A stretch of 11,369 bases of DNA, taken from positions 1 through 11,369 of the forward strand of contig CALBST010000204.1 of assembly GCA_937967425.1 (NCBI GenBank), in the 5' to 3' direction. A program made the translations under genes and the position numbers. Below the pieces are notes generated by a model, which saw nothing but the letters and a program-made list of their open reading frames with translations, had not been told where the DNA came from and searched no databases. Source of the stretch: an uncultured Caulobacteraceae bacterium (GTDB lineage Bacteria > Pseudomonadota > Alphaproteobacteria > Caulobacterales > TH1-2). Each line of letters starts with the position of its first letter. Position 1 is the first letter of the stretch. This document shows positions 5,373-11,369 of the stretch, piece after piece.

Positions 5373-6914
5373 ATGCAAACGAGCAGCAGGGCTGGGGCCA
5401 CGCAGGCGTGGTTCGGCTGGGCCGACGCGCCGCGCCTGAGCCTGGCCGATATCGCCGCGATGCTGTGGGCGGAGCGCTTCGTCGTCCTGATGGTCGGCGG
5501 CGCCATCTGTGCGCTGGGGTTGATTGCAGCGCTCGCCGCGCCGCGCACCTACACAGCGCGTTCTGAACTCATCGTCCGCATGGGCGAGGAATACGTGTAT
5601 CAACCCACGGCGGGCAATGCGGGCGCCGGCGCGACGCCGGACATGCAAGCTATCGTCAACGCAGAGATGCGTCTTATCGGTTCGGGCGCTGTTGTGCGTG
5701 GCGCGATCGAAAGCGTTGGCCTTGCCGCGCTCTATCCTGAAATTGCCGCCTCGTCCGGCTCTGACGCGCGCAAGCTTGCCGCCGCTGAGCGCGCCTTTGC
5801 ACGGCGCCTGACGGTCGAGACCGCGCCGCAGACGCCGGCAATCGGCCTATCCTTCGAGCATCGCAATGCGGAAACAGCGGCGCAGGCGCTCAACGCGCTG
5901 ATCGCGCAATATCTTCGCCATCGACGCGACGTGCTCGTCGGTGGCGAGTTCGAGGCGCTCTCGCAGGAAAGTGGCGACCTAAGCACCCGCGCGGGCCAAG
6001 CAACGGCTGCGCTCGCAAGTTTTCTCAGTGAGCATCAGATCGGTGATTTTGAGAGTGAGCTCGCGGCGCTCGCCGCACGCGCCGGCGATATCGAAACCCA
6101 ATTGCTCGACGCGCAAACACGTCGCCGCGAAGCCGAAGCGCGTAGCTCAGCGCTGCGTCAGCGCTTCAATTCAGAACCGGAGCAGATCGAGCTCTATCAA
6201 GAGTCCGACGCACGCCGCGATCTCGTTGAGGCTCAGATGGAACGCGAACGTCTGCTGGCCGCCTACCAGCCCGATGCTCTGCCCGTTCGCGAAGTTGATC
6301 GCCGCATAACGCAATTGCAGGCTTTCCTTGCCGGAGGTGATCCGCCGAGCATTACTCGTCGCGGGCCCAATCCGGTTCGGCAGGATGTCGCCAGCCAACT
6401 TTACGCCATGGAAGCCGAAGCCCGCGCACAGCGCGGCCGTGAAACCGCGCTAACGCAACAGCGTACGGAAGTCCGCGAGCGCTTGCGCGCGATGCAGGCG
6501 CTGGAGCCGCGCTTCCGCCAGCTGCAGCGTGAGCGAGCGATCTTGGAGACCAACGCACAGAACCTAGCGTCGCGCGCGGAGGAGGCCCGCACCCGCAGCC
6601 AAATGCTCGGCCGCGCCACCGATAATATCAGCGCTATCGAAGGCGCCGCAGTGCCCACCCAAGGTAAGAGCCTGCGCTGGCCGATCATGATCGTGACAAT
6701 TCTGATTGCGGGCATTGTGGCGCTGGCCGCGGGACTCTCGCGCGGCCTGATGCGCCGGAGCTTTCCGACGCCGTCCAGCGCTGCGCGTGCGCTTGATGCG
6801 CCGGTGCTTGCGGTGATGCCGCGTAAGCAGCCGGCAAAGGCCGCCAAGCCGCCGAAGCCGGAGAAAGCGGGGAAGAGCAAGCCCGAACTCACGGTCGTGG
6901 AAGGTGGCGCATGA
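5373..6914 (+). CDS. Wzz-family polysaccharide co-polymerase (HfsA-like)
   Basis: This 513-residue inner-membrane protein has the two-helix Wzz/PCP layout: membrane helix 1 at about 36-56, a large periplasmic region, and membrane helix 2 at about 437-456. Residues after helix 1 (PRTYTARSELIV) begin the conserved Wzz N-terminal domain. The middle (about 190-420) is rich in Glu, Arg, Ala and Leu and should form long coiled coils toward the OPX protein. Before helix 2 lies the proline-containing PTQGKSLRWP motif. The cytoplasmic tail ends in a Lys/Pro/Ala-rich stretch (about 484-502) and carries no kinase domain; that is supplied by the next gene. These proteins set chain length and link synthesis to export. 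GAGGAG lies 5 bases before ATG 5373. The stop overlaps the next start as ATGA, implying coupled translation. Confidence 0.92.
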   Translation: MQTSSRAGATQAWFGWADAPRLSLADIAAMLWAERFVVLMVGGAICALGLIAALAAPRTYTARSELIVRMGEEYVYQPTAGNAGAGATPDMQAIVNAEMRLIGSGAVVRGAIESVGLAALYPEIAASSGSDARKLAAAERAFARRLTVETAPQTPAIGLSFEHRNAETAAQALNALIAQYLRHRRDVLVGGEFEALSQESGDLSTRAGQATAALASFLSEHQIGDFESELAALAARAGDIETQLLDAQTRRREAEARSSALRQRFNSEPEQIELYQESDARRDLVEAQMERERLLAAYQPDALPVREVDRRITQLQAFLAGGDPPSITRRGPNPVRQDVASQLYAMEAEARAQRGRETALTQQRTEVRERLRAMQALEPRFRQLQRERAILETNAQNLASRAEEARTRSQMLGRATDNISAIEGAAVPTQGKSLRWPIMIVTILIAGIVALAAGLSRGLMRRSFPTPSSAARALDAPVLAVMPRKQPAKAAKPPKPEKAGKSKPELTVVEGGA

Positions 6915-7582
6915 GCGAGCCTCAATTTTCCGTCGAAGGCGTGCTTGATGCGCTAGCAATGCAGCCGCGCCGCAGAGAAGGCGCGGGGCGTGCGGTCATG
7001 TTCGTGGCCGCGCGCCGCCTCGAAGGCACGACCACTGCCGCACGCGCCGTCGCCAATGCCGCTGGACCCGGCGCGGTCTACGCCATCGATCTCGATATTC
7101 GCCGCAACGCGTTGGCGCGGGCGCTCAACCAAGATGGCAGTCTTGGGCCGCGCATCGATGGCTCCCTGAATGGCGTGCGCTTCTACACGGTGCGCGATCT
7201 TCCTGCGTCGCCGCCCGCCTTCTTCTTTCATCGTGTCGGGCGCTCGCGGGTTTATGCCGGCGTGTTCGATACGCGCGCGCTTCCGAAGGGCGCGCGGGTC
7301 GGCATTTCGGCGCGTCCGGATTATTGGGATGCGGCGCGGGCGGGCGGCGCCTTTGTCGTCGTTGACGCACCTGCACTCGACACAAGCTCCATTGCCTTGC
7401 GTGTTGCGCCCCACATGGATGGCGTTGTGCTCGTCGTCGGTTCGGGGGCAGGCTCGGCGCCGCTCGCGCTTGAAGCCAAGGAATTGCTGGTTGAAGCGGG
7501 CGCGAACTTGATGGGCCTTGTTTATGCTGGGGCCGATGCGCCCGTGGTGGCGATAGACCGCCTGTTGCGTCAGGCCGGCTGA
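6911..7582 (+). CDS. BY-kinase-like (CpsD/HfsB-type) protein, degenerate Walker A
   Basis: The 223-residue product fits the P-loop fold of the cytoplasmic tyrosine-kinase partner of Wzz proteins. Walker A' (YAIDLDIRRN, Asp60 and Asp62) and Walker B (AFVVVDAPAL, Asp152) are recognisable. The Walker A region reads ARRLEGTTTAA (34-44): aligned with GEGKTT, it has Leu for the first Gly and Thr40 for the catalytic Lys. The C-terminus (DRLLRQAG) lacks the tyrosine cluster that BY-kinases phosphorylate. It is therefore probably not an active kinase. More likely it is a structural or nucleotide-sensing partner of the Wzz protein, as is thought for HfsB in the holdfast system. Its start overlaps the Wzz stop by four bases. 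Its last 13 bases overlap the end of the convergent glycosyltransferase gene. Confidence 0.82.
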   Translation: MSEPQFSVEGVLDALAMQPRRREGAGRAVMFVAARRLEGTTTAARAVANAAGPGAVYAIDLDIRRNALARALNQDGSLGPRIDGSLNGVRFYTVRDLPASPPAFFFHRVGRSRVYAGVFDTRALPKGARVGISARPDYWDAARAGGAFVVVDAPALDTSSIALRVAPHMDGVVLVVGSGAGSAPLALEAKELLVEAGANLMGLVYAGADAPVVAIDRLLRQAG

Positions 7583-8481
7583 CGCGCGGCCGCTTGGCCG
7601 TAGAAGCGCTGTTCGCAGAACCAGAACACCTTGCCCGCGCCACGCGCGGCGCGATCCAGCAGGGTCAGCGCGCGCGGCGTTGAGCCCGCAATGACGACGG
7701 CGCTGGCGGCGCCATAGACGATCGCTTGAGCGGCGCCGACGCACATGTGGCGCGCCAATGCCGGAAGGTTGCCCGCAGCCCATGCCAATTCACACGGGCC
7801 TTGTCCGTAAGCGAAAGCGCGCTTCAGGCCATGCGCCAGATGCGTGCGCTCGGCGCTGAGGTGCTCAATCACGCGCGCGCCGCCAGCCCAGGCAAACGTC
7901 GCGCCCGCTTCCGCCCAGGCGGCGAACAGCGCATCGTCCTCGCCGCCGCGCTGATCGGCGCGCGCGTCGAAAGGCTGAGGTTCATCGAACATCGCGCGCG
8001 GCTGCAGCGAGTTGCCGATGCCATAGGCGCGCGGACACAAGCCATCATTGGCGGGCCCGTCACGCGAGTAAAGCCGCTCGTAGAACTCGGAATTGCGCGT
8101 ATCGTGATTGGCGCGCGCCAGCACCGGGCCGAACACGCTCTGCGCACCCGTGTCCCGGCGAACCGCAATCAGCGCAGCGAGCCAATCGGGCGAGGCCTCC
8201 TCGTCGTCATCCAGCCAAGCCACTAACTCGCCCTGCGCCAGCTTCAGAGCGGCGTTGCGCGCCTGGGCGACGCCTGGCTTCGGTTCGTGGGCCCAGCGGA
8301 ACGGGACTGGCGCTTCGGCCTCGATCTGGCGAAACGTCGCTAGCGCCGAGCCTTCCGGCGAGTTGTCGACGGCGACGATCTCAAACGACGTCACGCCGTT
8401 CTGCGCGAACACGCTGCGGACTGCGCGAACGAAAGAGTCGGGCCGGCGAAAGGTTGGGATGAGAACGCTGACGAGGGTCAT
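7570..8481 (-). CDS. GT2 family glycosyltransferase
   Basis: This 303-residue protein has a GT-A fold. SVLIPTFRRP (5-14) opens the nucleotide-sugar binding half, IVAVDNSPEGS (35-45) follows, and PGVAQARNAAL (69-79) precedes the metal-binding acidic motif LDDDE (Asp91-Asp93). GGEDDALF (Glu181-Asp182) supplies the likely catalytic base. A hydrophobic stretch near 253-275 may attach the protein to the inner membrane. The donor and acceptor sugars cannot be read from the sequence. The N-terminus resembles ExoM-type transferases of succinoglycan synthesis. It is the last gene of the minus-strand operon; its ATG overlaps the deacetylase stop as ATGA. That junction decides the start, although the frame stays open for 49 codons upstream. 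In Caulobacter the gene after hfsH is the polymerase hfsC, so this position differs. Confidence 0.9.
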   Translation of the reverse strand: MTLVSVLIPTFRRPDSFVRAVRSVFAQNGVTSFEIVAVDNSPEGSALATFRQIEAEAPVPFRWAHEPKPGVAQARNAALKLAQGELVAWLDDDEEASPDWLAALIAVRRDTGAQSVFGPVLARANHDTRNSEFYERLYSRDGPANDGLCPRAYGIGNSLQPRAMFDEPQPFDARADQRGGEDDALFAAWAEAGATFAWAGGARVIEHLSAERTHLAHGLKRAFAYGQGPCELAWAAGNLPALARHMCVGAAQAIVYGAASAVVIAGSTPRALTLLDRAARGAGKVFWFCEQRFYGQAAARQPA

Positions 8482-9233
8482 GCGAGCCTCCGTGCGAGGG
8501 CTGCCGTCACCGGCAGCACAATGAAGCCGAGTTTGTGTGCTTCGCGCAGAACGAGATCGAGGTCCGCTTCGCTTGTGCCCCAAGCGGATGGCGTGTCGGA
8601 GACATCGTGCGTGAAGCCAATCACCCAAGCTTTGCGCTTCGCCCCGATTTTGAGCGCACGCAGGACGCGTTCGATGCCGCCTTCGCCAAAAAGCGGATAA
8701 GCGCGCAGTTGCGCCAAATCGCCCGGCCCGGCATTCAAACCCGGCAGAATCCCCCGCGCTGACATGAAGCGCGGCGGCAGATTGTCCTTCACCTGGTTCG
8801 TCGTTTCGCCGTACGGATAGGCGTGCGCGCGCGGGCTCGGCGCGCCCATGCTCACAAGCGCATCGCGGTTACGCGCAAGATCTTCCAGCGTTGAAAAAAC
8901 ATCCTGGCGCGCACAGTCATTGTGGCCTGATGTGTGGCAGCCGATCTCGTGTCCGGCGCGCACCAAGCGCGCGATGTCGGCTTGGCTGTAACCCGGACCG
9001 CACGGACCGTCCACGCCGGCCATGCCCGAAGCTGCGTAATAGGTGCCGCGCGCGCCGTGACGCTCCAACACGCGCGCGCCCGCGCCGGCGGCGGTCGCCG
9101 GGAAGTCGTCGAAGGTGATCGAGAGGATCGGTTCGGCGAACGCGAAGTTGACCGGCCGCGCCGCATAGCGTTGTGTCAGGCGGCGGCGGACCTTGCTGAT
9201 CAGATCGCGGCGGGGTGCATAGGCGAGCGTCAT
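8478..9233 (-). CDS. hfsH: Polysaccharide deacetylase (carbohydrate esterase 4, HfsH-like)
   Basis: This 251-residue protein is a NodB-type deacetylase that would remove acetyl groups from N-acetylated sugars of the polymer. The expected motifs are all present: TFDD (Asp42, Asp43, catalytic base and metal ligand), the metal-binding H-x3-H as HTSGH (His100, His104), AYPYG (138-142), and a downstream THDVSD (His209). TFDDFP replaces the commoner TFDDG. I recall Caulobacter HfsH as similar in length, with an essential aspartate numbered 43, which would match Asp43 here; this comes from memory. No signal peptide is visible with this start, so it probably acts in the cytoplasm. ATG 9233 overlaps the preceding gene's stop as ATGA. 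A longer frame to 9329 would add an Arg/Cys-rich stretch inside the neighbour and is rejected. The symbol rests on motifs plus gene order. Confidence 0.87.
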   Translation of the reverse strand: MTLAYAPRRDLISKVRRRLTQRYAARPVNFAFAEPILSITFDDFPATAAGAGARVLERHGARGTYYAASGMAGVDGPCGPGYSQADIARLVRAGHEIGCHTSGHNDCARQDVFSTLEDLARNRDALVSMGAPSPRAHAYPYGETTNQVKDNLPPRFMSARGILPGLNAGPGDLAQLRAYPLFGEGGIERVLRALKIGAKRKAWVIGFTHDVSDTPSAWGTSEADLDLVLREAHKLGFIVLPVTAALARRLA

Positions 9234-10159
9234 GCCAAGTGCTCCGCATAGTAAGAGGCGCGTAGAAGTTTGAAGGCCGCGCAGCGCAGGCGCATCGGTG
9301 CAAGCCCTCGCGGGTCGCGCGCGACCCATCTGTAGAGGCGCCGCTGCGTGTTGCGCGCTGGCATCGCGCGGAGGGCGCGGGCGACGCGATGCGCGGCGAA
9401 GCGCTTCACTTGGAGCGGGTGCTTGCGCGCGAGACGCCCGAAGTTCGGTCCGGCTTCAGCGGACTTCCGCACCAGCGTCTCGACGTCATCAAGCCCGGCA
9501 TGGGTGGCCGGATTGTCGATGTGCAGAATATCTTCTTGGCGCGCGGCATCGAGCGCCCAGTCCACATCCTCAAAGCCCCAACCGGTGAACGCGTCGTCGA
9601 AGGGATGCGCAAGCAGAAAGCTCCGCTCAACGAGCAGGTTAGACGACGCAGTCGTTTGCGCCGCGCGGCGCGCCCGCTGATAAGCCGGGCGGCAATCAGA
9701 GCCGCCAAACAACGCGTAATGCAGCGCCGTCTCTGGCGTGCGTTGCGCGTGCGCCAAAGACAACCCACCGAAAGCCACGCGTGGGCCTTGGGTCTCGATG
9801 ATGCCAAGCCAGATGGACAAGAAGTGCGGCGAATCTGGCAGCATGTCGGCGTCAAGGAAGAGCACGAAGTCGCCTTGCGCTTCTGCGATCAACCGGTTGC
9901 GTGCGCGGGCGCGGCCGAGGTTTTCGCCACTGACAATGATCCGCGCGGGGGCGCCTGTGGCTTGCGCCGCGCTCACGACATCCGCGACGAGCTCGGCGGA
10001 CGCCGAGCCATCGTCGAGGAGAATGAACTCGACTCCCCCCGGCGCGCTGCCAAAGCGCTTCAGCATGGCCGAAGGGTCATAGCGATAAAACGGCGTTAGT
10101 ACGCTGAGGCGCGGCGTACTCGGGCGGTCGCTCACAATGATCGTACGTTCAGTCAGCAT
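9230..10159 (-). CDS. GT2 family glycosyltransferase (HfsG-like)
   Basis: The product is 309 residues with a GT-A fold. LSVLTPFYRYDP (18-29) and EFILLDDGSA (44-53) form the nucleotide-binding half. ENLGRARARNRL (79-90) precedes the metal-binding LDAD (Asp103-Asp105), and FTGWGFEDVDW (191-201, Glu197-Asp198) supplies the acceptor-side base. The C-terminal ~70 residues are strongly basic and may contact membrane lipids. It probably adds a sugar to the lipid-linked repeat unit. It sits between the flippase and deacetylase genes, the place held by hfsG in Caulobacter, and that is the main reason for the HfsG comparison. ATG 10159 overlaps the flippase end by 11 bases and has only a weak purine-rich signal upstream. 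A GTG at codon 9 is a possible later start. Confidence 0.9.
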   Translation of the reverse strand: MLTERTIIVSDRPSTPRLSVLTPFYRYDPSAMLKRFGSAPGGVEFILLDDGSASAELVADVVSAAQATGAPARIIVSGENLGRARARNRLIAEAQGDFVLFLDADMLPDSPHFLSIWLGIIETQGPRVAFGGLSLAHAQRTPETALHYALFGGSDCRPAYQRARRAAQTTASSNLLVERSFLLAHPFDDAFTGWGFEDVDWALDAARQEDILHIDNPATHAGLDDVETLVRKSAEAGPNFGRLARKHPLQVKRFAAHRVARALRAMPARNTQRRLYRWVARDPRGLAPMRLRCAAFKLLRASYYAEHLA

Positions 10160-11369
10160 TGGCGGTGTCCGGAAGTGCTTGCAGGCGGCGCGCGGCGGCG
10201 TTCAGCAGATCGCGTGCGCCCATCACGTTGAAACCGATGGCGGCCAAGCCGTATGAAACGGTGCCGACCAAGACGCTTTGCAGAAGGCCGAGCGCCGTAT
10301 TCGCGCTGGGAAGCGCGATAACAGCGAGCGCCATCATGGCCGTGGCCGCGCCAACGCGCGCCAATTGGCCCAAAGGCAGCGGCAGCGCCACCAAACGGCG
10401 CCCGGCAAGCGCCAAAAGAACCGCTCCCACGCTTGCGCCGCATGCCGCCCCAATGGCTGCGCCGACGGCGCCGTGCGCGTGAGAGAGCCACGCCGTGAGC
10501 GTCAGCTGCACGGCGCCTGGCGCGAGCATCAGCAAGGCGCGTTGACCCGTACGCCGCGTGAGTTGGAAAGCCTCGCTCCAGTAATAGAGGCTGAAGCCAG
10601 TCATCAGCGCCGCGAGCGCGAGCCACGGAAGCGTTGCCGCTGTTTCCGCGCGCAACGCCTCGCCGACCATCAGCGCCGCTACTGGCTGCGCCAGTAGCGC
10701 TAGGCCGATGGTCGCCGGAATGGTGATCGCCGCAAGGAGAACGAAACCGCCGCGCGCCGCATCACGTGCGGACTCAACGCCGCGTTCCTCGAAGGCGGTG
10801 AACACAAGCGGCGCAAACGCGGCGCTCACGCCCATGAACATGATGTCGAGAGCGCGGGCCAAGCCGAAAGCGGCGGCGTAGGCGCCGAGCGGCGCCGTGC
10901 CCGCTTCACCCGCCAGCACCATGCGCGCGATCGCCTGCACGCCGAGATCAACCGCGAGCGCCAGCGCCAGCGGCGCGCCATAGCCCGCATAGGAAATCGA
11001 GCGCGAAACTGAAACCGCGCCGCCACGCGATTGCTGCATCAGACGCGGCAGGTCGATGAACGCCACCACCGCACCGGCGACAAGCAGCCCTGCAAACGGC
11101 GCTGCGGCGCCGAAGTCAAACATCACGAGCAGACCCACGCCGGCGGCGAAGCCGATGACGAGGTAAATTGTTTCCAGAACAGCGTAGCGGCCGAACGCAA
11201 GCGCGGCGCGATCGCTCTCGCGGCCGAGACGCGTGAGGAAACGCAGGACTGCGGCGCCGGAGGCAAAGAGCGAGAGCGCCGCGATGTCGTCGCGCAATCC
11301 CACGAAGGCCAGCACGCCGGCGGTCACCGCGAGCACTGTGAGGCCAAGCGCGAGCGCCAGTACCAACAG
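10149..11369 (-). CDS. Polysaccharide flippase (Wzx/HfsF-like), cut at window edge
   Basis: At least 405 residues are seen. The sequence is a chain of hydrophobic helices (about 10-12 by eye) separated by short basic or acidic loops, as in the MATE/PST flippases that move lipid-linked repeat units across the inner membrane. Recognisable pieces include LGRESDRAALAFGRYAVLETIYLVIGF, shortened here as GRESDR then FGRYAVLETIYL, and LSLFASGAAVLRFL. The frame remains open to the window edge. The first possible start seen is TTG at 11364-11366, but family proteins usually have one to three more helices before this point, so the true start almost certainly lies outside. It is the most upstream visible gene of the minus-strand operon and overlaps the next gene by 11 bases. 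The gene order flippase-GT-deacetylase supports an HfsF-like role. Confidence 0.85.
   Translation of the reverse strand: MLVLALALGLTVLAVTAGVLAFVGLRDDIAALSLFASGAAVLRFLTRLGRESDRAALAFGRYAVLETIYLVIGFAAGVGLLVMFDFGAAAPFAGLLVAGAVVAFIDLPRLMQQSRGGAVSVSRSISYAGYGAPLALALAVDLGVQAIARMVLAGEAGTAPLGAYAAAFGLARALDIMFMGVSAAFAPLVFTAFEERGVESARDAARGGFVLLAAITIPATIGLALLAQPVAALMVGEALRAETAATLPWLALAALMTGFSLYYWSEAFQLTRRTGQRALLMLAPGAVQLTLTAWLSHAHGAVGAAIGAACGASVGAVLLALAGRRLVALPLPLGQLARVGAATAMMALAVIALPSANTALGLLQSVLVGTVSYGLAAIGFNVMGARDLLNAAARRLQALPDTANAD

Noticed and set aside
6953..7783. 276-residue minus-strand frame across the kinase-like gene and the end of the glycosyltransferase gene
   Set aside because: It overlaps two supported genes, is rich in Arg and His in the manner of antisense frames, and shows no domain.

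Overview
The window is GC-rich, tightly packed alphaproteobacterial DNA. The GatB sequence has an alphaproteobacterial look. The exopolysaccharide genes resemble, in content and order, the holdfast (hfs) genes of Caulobacter-type stalked bacteria. A member of the Caulobacterales, including Hyphomonadaceae-like genera, is the best guess; this rests on recalled family features, not on a database search. No tRNA, rRNA, insertion sequence, phage gene or CRISPR array was seen.

Left part (1-3985), housekeeping and accessory genes. It begins with gatB, subunit B of the tRNA-dependent amidotransferase. A doubtful 61-residue reading frame follows on the minus strand. Next comes a minus-strand gene for a secreted RcnB-like protein with an Arg/Asp/Tyr-rich tandem repeat, followed by a strong hairpin. 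A 286-base divergent gap carries two candidate operator sites and separates this gene from a plus-strand YfcG-type (nu class) glutathione transferase. A small Sel1-repeat protein ends the section, facing the next block across a hairpin that could terminate transcription from both sides.

Right part (3986-11369), a polysaccharide synthesis and export cluster. On the minus strand lie a short outer-membrane polysaccharide export (OPX) gene and, behind it, a lone ExbD/TolR-type gene. Divergent from the OPX gene are a Wzz-type chain-length/co-polymerase gene and, overlapping it by ATGA, a BY-kinase-like gene whose Walker A lysine is missing. These two meet, tail to tail with a 13-base overlap, a minus-strand operon. 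Read 5' to 3', that operon contains a flippase (cut by the window edge), a GT2 glycosyltransferase, a polysaccharide deacetylase and a second GT2 glycosyltransferase, joined by overlaps of 11, 4 and 4 bases.

Read together, the glycosyltransferases would assemble a lipid-linked repeat unit on the cytoplasmic face and the flippase would move it across the inner membrane. The Wzz protein and the BY-kinase-like partner would control length and link to the OPX channel, and the deacetylase would expose amines on N-acetylated sugars. The order flippase-GT-deacetylase matches Caulobacter hfsF-hfsG-hfsH, and OPX, Wzz and BY-kinase-like match hfsD, hfsA and hfsB. The initiating sugar-phosphate transferase (hfsE) and the polymerase (hfsC/Wzy) are not in the window and may lie to the right. 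I found no clearly new system. The items most worth following are the ExbD-type gene linked to the OPX gene, the degenerate kinase, and the paired inverted repeats between the OPX and Wzz genes.
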